Shown here: positions 58,189 to 64,000 of the stretch, in pieces
Layout of the letters: each line of letters starts with the position of its first letter
How positions within the stretch are numbered: position 1 is the first letter of the stretch
Assembly: GCA_036898215.1 (NCBI GenBank)
Contig: CM072553.1
Span: 10,478,001 to 10,542,000 of the forward strand
DNA from: Platycarya strobilacea
Taxonomy: Eukaryota > Streptophyta > Magnoliopsida > Fagales > Juglandaceae
Length of the DNA stretch: 64,000 nucleotides
Reading direction: 5' to 3'
Made by a program: the position numbers and the translations under genes
Notes under the pieces: generated by a model
Seen by the model: only the letters and a program-made list of their open reading frames with translations
Databases searched by the model: none
What the model was told of the DNA's origin: nothing

Positions 58189-58730
58189 AGTAACTTTCAG
58201 TGGGAAAGTTACATATCTGTGAACTTCCTGGAAGGAAGTAAAAATCTTAAGTCACTTTCCTGGAAGGAAATTAACTGTTTATCATCTTCCAGTGGGGAAG
58301 ATGAATCAATAGTATCTTCCAGTGGGGAAGATACTTCTTTGCCAACTTCCAGTGGGGAAGTTGACTGTCATTCAACTTTCTGAAAGAAAGTTGAATGACT
58401 ATCACTGTCAATTTCCTGAAAGGAAATTGACTGTTTATCATCTTCCAGTGGGGAAGATGATTCTAAAGTAACTTCCTGGAGGGAAGTTACATCTATGTCA
58501 ACTTCCAGTGGGGAAGTTGACTCTATCGTAACTTCCTGAATGGAAGTTACATCTCTTTCAACTTCCAGTGGGGAAGTTGAAAGGCTCAAGTCAATTTCCT
58601 GAAAGGAAATTGACTGTTTATCATCTTCCAGTAGGGAAGATGATATTTTAGTATCTTCCAGTGGGGAAGATACATCAATAGTAACTTCCAGTGGGAAAGT
58701 TACATCTATGTCAAGTGGGGAAGTTGACTC
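58189..58730. repeat. Second hairpin array, about 17 units
   Basis: This is the duplicate of 54851-55340. It has one unit more in the region equal to 54974-54995 (GTATCTTCC...GGAAGATAC followed by CCAACTTCC...GGAAGTTGA here; fused with a mismatch there). A 73-codon frame (58368-58589, minus) is a remnant of the repeat-coding ORF. It stops at the TA microsatellite. Confidence 0.9.
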
Positions 58731-58737
58731 TATCGTG

Positions 58738-58757
58738 TATATATATATATATATATG
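58738..58757. repeat. TA microsatellite at the right viral junction
   Basis: About ten TA units lie between viral array sequence and non-viral DNA. Confidence 0.85.
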
Positions 58758-59160
58758 TTATCAACTGAGTTGCCGTGTCCTCTTCAAAGTCAACTTCAAG
58801 CAACACTTGTTGAAGTGGCGGCCCTGTGCTACATTGCCGCATCCTATCTTCAATAAGTGTTGTGCTTCAATTGAGTTAGTGGGCCATCTTATTAATGAGT
58901 TTCACATGCAAGTGGGCCATGTCCAAGTGTAATGCCTCGATAGACTTTCCACCATGCTGCTGAAGTGGTGATTTGAATATGCAAGCCCATGAAATGAAAT
59001 CCCAACTCTATCTCCGTGTGCGTACATCTTTAGGCCTCCCTTCAATTCAAGCCCATTTATATGTATGTAGCCGAATGTGATTTTTTCACTACTTTAAACA
59101 CCAACAAAATTAAATTAAATTAAATTAAATTAAAAAAAATAAAGAATAAAAATAAAAAAA
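58758..59160. other. Flank between viral block and hAT right end
   Basis: No gene is found. The first bases may continue the old Athila LTR of 44078-44918. An (AATTA)n-type run lies at 59110-59160. Confidence 0.5.
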
Positions 59161-59401
59161 GACTACTCGACTCAAGCTCTACTCGACTCAAGCTCGAGCT
59201 TGAGTTTGACTCGAGCTCGAACTCTACTCGACTCAAGCTCATTTATGGGATGAGAACAAGCTCGAGCTTAAGCTCGAGTTGAGAGTTTAGTTTATCGAAT
59301 CGAATTCGTACAAAAAATAGAAAAAAAAATTTAAGTTCGAATATTTTGAATCGAGCTAAACTTGACAAGTCAAAGACTCGCTTGACTCGATTACAGCTCT
59401 A
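59161..59401 (+). mobile_element. Right part of the outer hAT-like element
   Basis: It is rich in CTCGAGCT/ACTCGACTCAAGCTC text and ends GATTACAGCTCTA at 59401, followed at once by the 8-bp duplication GTGGTAAG. It pairs with 33851-34101. Confidence 0.7.
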
Positions 59402-59409
59402 GTGGTAAG
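59402..59409. repeat. Right 8-bp target duplication of the outer hAT-like element
   Basis: GTGGTAAG, identical to 33843-33850. Confidence 0.8.
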
Positions 59410-60566
59410 AAACCATAATTCATGTTTGTTATGCACATATGCATGTTATGTTAGGCCATGCCATGTTTTTATTTCAAGTACATATTTAGTTGTCACATGT
59501 TATGTCATACCATACCATGTTTAATTGTTATTCGTCATGTTATTAGTCACATGTAAATGTCATATCATGTCATTTCATTTCACGTTACATCATCTCACAT
59601 GTCTAGAGTGTGTCACGAAAAATAATATTTTCATATCAGTCGAGTATTTTATGTTTACCACAATCATAAGTGTTAAGATGGAACATTATTCTAGTGGTTC
59701 AATTACTTACACTTCAGTGTTTAAATTGATATGAAATTTCTTGAGTTGACAAAGTATTGTTAACAAGCTTTGAATGGGGTCTAAGTAATTGGTCGTCAGA
59801 GCAAAGCCAAGCACCAAGGCCGATTGTGCCAACAATAGTTCATGTTCATGTATACGTACTAAAATAGGTATAGATACTTGTTATGGGATCCGTACATTAC
59901 ATACTCACTGCAAGTGCAAATACTTGTGGTGTGATGCGTATATTAACGTATTCACAACTTATGTAGAAACTTGTGATGTGATGTGGTATCAGTAAAGGCA
60001 CACAACTCAAGAGGGTTTGTATAGCATCCACATGTTTTGTTTTAAATAACCAGTTTATTTATGCAACAAGATTCTAAGTTTATGTTCAATTTTAAGTTCA
60101 GTTTAAGTCAATTTCTTCATATTTAAATGTTTTAACAACAAAAATTAAATGATCCTAAACTTCATTCTTTCTTGTAGCAATCATTATAATTCCAAAGTTA
60201 CAATTTTGATGTTTTTAGTATTAGTTAAAGTGGAAGTTTGCAAGGACTCAATGCAAGGAATTGTTCAAAACAAAACAAAACAAGTGCACCTAACCCTGGA
60301 AATAAGTCAAGCTCAAACAAGTAGTGAATGACCAAACTTGTTCATTTCATTTGTATTCAAACAAGAGTCGAGCAAAATCTTGTTATCAAATTATAGTTTA
60401 TATTCATAAGCAGTTCATTCATTTTTCAAATGAGAATAAACGTGTTCATTAGTTATTTAATTTTGACAAAATTAATTTTTTATATCGTATGTTATAACTT
60501 AATCTACTTTGGGATTTTGAAATTTTGTTATATTGTTTACATATGTACATATATCATGTAAGAAAC
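59410..60566. other. Intergenic DNA, LTR-like in places
   Basis: No supportable gene. The stretch 59420-59600 is rich in CATGTTATGTCAT text and 59780-60040 reads like old LTR material on the minus strand, but ends are not visible. Short ORFs at 59525-59995 have no recognisable features. Confidence 0.4.
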
Positions 60567-61302
60567 TAGGGGTGAAAACTTTTGGTAGAGACCAAAAAAA
60601 CCGACCAGACCGAATGGTTAAGTCCCATTCAGTCCAAACCAGATCGGATTGAATTCGTCCCTACTCGATCTTAGTCCATGGTATCTCCAAAATTTGATTT
60701 TCAATCTGGCCTCGCGGTGTGGTTTTTTGGACTGAACACGATCGAAACCAACCGAATCACTTACATATAAATTTTTAAATATTATAGATATATATTATTT
60801 TATATAGTAGTTGTATAAGCTAAATACATAATTTTCTCTAATCTATCATCATTGATCATATAAAATATAAAATAAGATATGTTATCAATTAACTAATATA
60901 CCATACAATAAATCATATGGTTATATATGTTATTATATATAGATACATATTTTACTAAAATACTAAGTTAGTAATTACTCACATCATAAATATAATTAGA
61001 ATTGTTTATTTTTTTAATGAGCTAGTTGCATAATTCAATTTTAAAAGCTCACTTAATTTTGTTTTACTAATTTAATTAGTTTTTTGTATTAATTTATCTA
61101 CCAATAAGAGAAAAGAATAAAAAATGTTCCTATCTTATATGAATCAAGTTTGACCGAATTAGAGCAATTGGACCGACTAAATCGATAGCTAAGGTCTGGT
61201 CCAGTCGTTAAGAATAATCGGTCCAGTACGATCTAAAAAAATGTTTGATCAAAATTTTTTATCTATGATTTCCCAAACCGAACTGCACCAATTACAACCC
61301 TA
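60567..61302. mobile_element. Second hAT-like non-autonomous element
   Basis: It begins TAGGGGTGAAAAC and ends AATTACAACCCTA (inverted TAGGGTTGTAATT). Sub-terminal regions are rich in GGACCGAC/GGTCCAGT text. Flanking 8-mers TAAGAAAC and TTAAAAAA agree only in part, so the target duplication has decayed. No coding capacity. Confidence 0.6.
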
Positions 61303-62211
61303 TTAAAAAATATTACTTTCTATTATCTTTTTAAATAACTGAGATACTCTCAATATGAAGTTAGTAACAATACAATAAAAAAATGAATATAAGTTGTACG
61401 AATCAAATCAAGTTTTGATTGACTGAAAGTCTAGCGACCGATCATAACTTTATATTCATAAAAAATAGTTTACTTAATAAACAAATCAATGTTTTTCTAT
61501 TTTTTCACATTTGAAGACGTAGATCCAATACCATAAGGCTAAAGGCCATTGGCAATAAACAAACTTTTTTTTTTTTTGTTTTTTGAAAGGAAATAAACAA
61601 ACCAAATTGAACTCAAGTTTAATTGGGCTAAACTTAAATAATTTGCCAAACGGTATTCTTTGCTTACCGCCCTAAGTCTGCACACGTCTCGCTTTTGCTC
61701 TCCTTACTTATTCTTTGTTCTAATAATATTAAAGTGGACCTCAGGACGTCTTTGGAGAAAGAGAGAGTTTCTGATCACTTTCCTTGTAACCAATGGAGGC
61801 AAATTACTTGTGACCGAGTTTGAGGCGAATCTAAGATTCTAAAGTCCTTCAGGCTTTTGTATCAATTACAATTTATTTGATTGGTGGTGGACACATACGT
61901 AAGCATATGGCATTGTCCCACTTTCAATAGAAAGTTTTTCCACTCACCAACCAGCTTACTATATATAAAACTCAAGACAAGTACTTCTATAAATAAAAAT
62001 TTACTCTAAAAACATATATTCATTAAACTCGTAGCTCTGCTTGCCCACATTTACCATTCCTAATTCAAAACAATATATCAAAAGAACTGTTTTTCAACTT
62101 TTCATTTTTACTTTCGCAATATAACAATACTTCCACATCTAAATATTCTTCAAAACATTTTTGAGAAATTTGAAACATTGTCAAAATTCTACTCAACAAA
62201 ACATAAAGTAT
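61303..62211. other. Intergenic DNA without a gene
   Basis: I see only AT-rich sequence and short ORFs such as 61660-61842, with no recognisable domain. Confidence 0.5.
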
Positions 62212-62428
62212 GGACTCGTTTGTATCGAAAAATAAAATGAGATGAAATGAAAAAAATATAGTTTTATATTAAAGTTAAAAGTTGAATAAGATATTATTAT
62301 AATATTATTTTTAAAATCTTATTATTGTTTTATGATTTGAAAAAAATTAAATTATTTATTATATTTTATATAAAAATTAATAAAAATTATAATAATGAGA
62401 TGAATCACTTCTTATCAAACGAAACTTA
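62212..62428 (+). mobile_element. MITE-like element
   Basis: About 215 bp, starting near CTCGTTTGTATCGAAAAAT and ending near TTATCAAACGAAAC, with CGTTTG-containing inverted ends and ATGAGATGAAATGA/TAATGAGATGAATCA sub-ends. It is related to 14543-14733 in the other orientation. Confidence 0.55.
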
Positions 62429-62949
62429 AGTGTCACAGTGATTGGCGTCGCCAAGGTTGATCTATTATATATGTGTTTTTGTACGCCTAGAGATAACAAT
62501 AAAACAAATGCCACTTGAGTTAAATGCACCAGTCAAACGTAGAAATGTCTCGGATCATTAATTAGAGGCCGGCTTAACTTGCTGAAAAGCTTGCGTTTGC
62601 ATATGAAAAAAAAGTATAAATTAATATATATTTTTTTTAAAAGTTTGATCATATTTAATTATAAGCGAAGAGATAAAAATAAAAAAAAGAAATAAAAATA
62701 TTTTTTTATTTTCAAAAATAAATAGTAATCTTTCAAAAGTCTTTAAATTTAAAGATTTTAAAGAATTACTATTTATTTTTGCATATTATTAGTATTTTTA
62801 TATTATTTTATTTTATTATTTTTTCACTTTTAATTAAATATAATAAATAAAATTTTAAAAATTGTGTAAATTTATATTTTTTTATATATACAAATACAAA
62901 ATCCAATAAAAATGCTTTTAAGCAGGATGTTGCTTGCCTAGGTAGCAAA
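62429..62949. other. Intergenic DNA upstream of the partial DCL2 copy
   Basis: AT-rich text with poly-A and poly-T runs and no gene. Confidence 0.5.
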
Positions 62950-63138
62950 TAGAATTTTCCATGTCTTTTCCCGTCACCCACCACGAGCCTCTAGTACTTA
63001 TAGTGAGTATGATCTCGTAGCTTTCTGTGTATAACATAAACATCGCGTTCAGCCGCTTCATTATCCAAGATTTCAGGGATAAGAAGAATTACACTTCCCA
63101 AGAGCTTTCCTTTGCAAATCTTCGTTCAACAAAGGAAC
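62950..63138 (+). promoter_or_regulatory. Promoter-proximal segment of the partial DCL2 copy
   Basis: From about 62960 to 63045 the sequence follows the DCL2 promoter at 16905-16985 (CCACGAGCCTCTAGTACT against TCACGAGCTTCTCCATGC; shared CTCGTAG and TGTGTATAACATA). From about 63060 it follows DCL2 exon 14 instead (CCCAAGAGCTTTCC against CCCAAGAGCTGTCC). The switch lies between 63045 and 63070. Confidence 0.65.
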
Positions 63139-63651
63139 ATGAATTCTGAGATCAACAAAGAAACTGCCAGCCTTGAATCATGCAATCAACTTCAAGAAAA
63201 GGGTAAAATTTATTGTATTGTGGGTGTATTGACTGTTATCCATTTTATGTTTACAATGCGGCCATATGTAAGACGGGAAGAATTTTGTGCCCCTTGTGTT
63301 TTTTGATCACCACCGTCGTTTTTTTAAACCTTTTGACGATTGCCACTTTATATACTCGTATCTGTAACTATTAAATCTACAGGCCGCAACGAACCTTATA
63401 TTGACGAGCAACCCAGTTATTTCCCACCTGAATTGGTCGGTCATCTTCTAAAGAATTCGAATATATTGTATCATTGCTACTTAATGGAGTTGGAGAAGAA
63501 ATTTGTTGACGATATTCCAGTTCATGATATTGTGCTTGTCCTGAGAAATGAGCTAGAAGCTGAACTTGGAAGCTTTCGTTTTGACTTGGAAGTTGGTAGT
63601 TTAACAGTGAGCTTTAAATATGTAGGAGTGATTAATCTTTCTACAGAGCAG
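63139..63651 (+). CDS. Helicase-less DCL2 duplicate, first two exons, runs off the window
   Basis: Exon a (63139-63202) equals part of DCL2 exon 14. The ATG stands where DCL2 has GTG (Val613). An in-frame loss of about 20 codons removes the end of the Dicer-dimerisation domain. Exon b (63383-63651) equals exon 15 (text EPYIDEQPSYFPPELVGH), with one codon gained and two lost relative to DCL2. Donor (63203) and acceptor (63382) are intact and the frame crosses the junction in the same phase as in DCL2. If later exons follow beyond 64000, the product would have PAZ, RNase III and dsRBD but no helicase. A pseudogene is equally possible; only about 110 codons can be seen. Confidence 0.7.
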
Positions 63652-63654
63652 GTC

Positions 63655-63655
<1 letters not shown>

Positions 63656-63734
<79 letters not shown>
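63656..63734 (+). repeat. Expanded CT microsatellite in the duplicate's intron
   Basis: Nearly 40 CT units begin five bases after the donor at 63652, the same position as the shorter run in DCL2 intron 15. Confidence 0.95.
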
Positions 63735-63736
<2 letters not shown>

Positions 63737-64000
63737 ATTTTTTTAGCTTTGCTTTACTATGGTAGTTTAAGGAGTTTTGATAGTCATCATCTCACACACC
63801 AGACTTATTTTTATTTATTTATAATTTTTTTTTAGTTTTATTCCTCTTAAACTAATTGAGTCTTCTATTAAGCATTCATATATCTTACATTTGGTAAGAA
63901 AATAAAATAAAAAAATAAAAATTCATGTGTGGTGTGTGATATGGAATGATGATCGGTAGAACTTTTCTAGTTTACGCGGTATATTAAATAATAAAGGATT
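63735..64000 (+). other. Intron of the DCL2 duplicate, cut by the window end
   Basis: The text near 63960-64000 (GCGGTATATTAAATAATAAAGGATT) resembles DCL2 intron 15 just before exon 16 (AGTGGTATATCAAGTAATAAAGAATT at 25970-25995). The duplication therefore continues and the next exon should lie within some tens of bases beyond the window. Confidence 0.65.

Noticed and set aside
63340..63765. Frame ending in a long Ser-Leu repeat
   Set aside because: The Ser-Leu part is the CT microsatellite of the intron read through the donor at 63652; the exon ends at 63651.

Overview
The window is nuclear DNA of a flowering plant. It holds a spliced 22-exon Dicer-like gene with plant GT-AG introns, Ty3/Athila-type LTR retrotransposons, LINE 3' ends, hAT-like elements and an endogenous pararetrovirus (Caulimoviridae). 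Two short elements resemble a MITE family I associate with walnut and relatives, so a core eudicot, possibly Fagales/Juglandaceae, is my guess; that placement rests on memory and is weak.

Layout. 1-3711: the deleted 3' end of an Athila-type element with its LTR (+). It sits in older LTR-like sequence (to about 6824, minus strand) that carries two odd tandem arrays. 6878-9186: a decayed plant transposase gene (Ptta/En/Spm type). 9187-16700: gene-poor, with a MITE and LTR-like debris. 16900-31000: a complete DCL2 gene (+), 1402 codons, with helicase, Dicer-dimerisation, PAZ, two RNase III and dsRNA-binding domains. Its introns hold a small Copia/TRIM-like element, LINE ends, a MITE foldback and a nearly perfect 300-bp hairpin. 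31000-33800: intergenic, with an LTR-like and a transposon-like segment.

33843-59409: a 25.5-kb nest. An outer hAT-like element, marked by a perfect 8-bp target duplication, was invaded by a 9.7-kb Athila element (minus strand, two LTRs, gag-pol with three in-frame stops) and by a 13.8-kb block of pararetroviral DNA that is bounded by TA microsatellites and seems to lie in an older Athila LTR. The viral block contains one near unit-length genome (movement, capsid, protease-RT-RNase H, second ORF, all broken), a deleted derivative that keeps a 742-codon ORF, a partial tandem copy of that derivative and an inverted fragment. The derivative carries 29 short hairpins whose stems vary in a compensated way.

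59410-62940: intergenic, with a second hAT-like element and a MITE. 62950-64000: the start of a second, helicase-less DCL2 copy, with a promoter-proximal segment like that of DCL2 joined directly to exon 14; it runs off the window.

How the parts relate: DCL2 makes 22-nt siRNAs against viruses and transposons. Here it has a tandem partial duplicate and a neighbouring cluster of virus-derived inverted repeats, which are the kind of sequence that gives Dicer substrates if transcribed. That link is inference.
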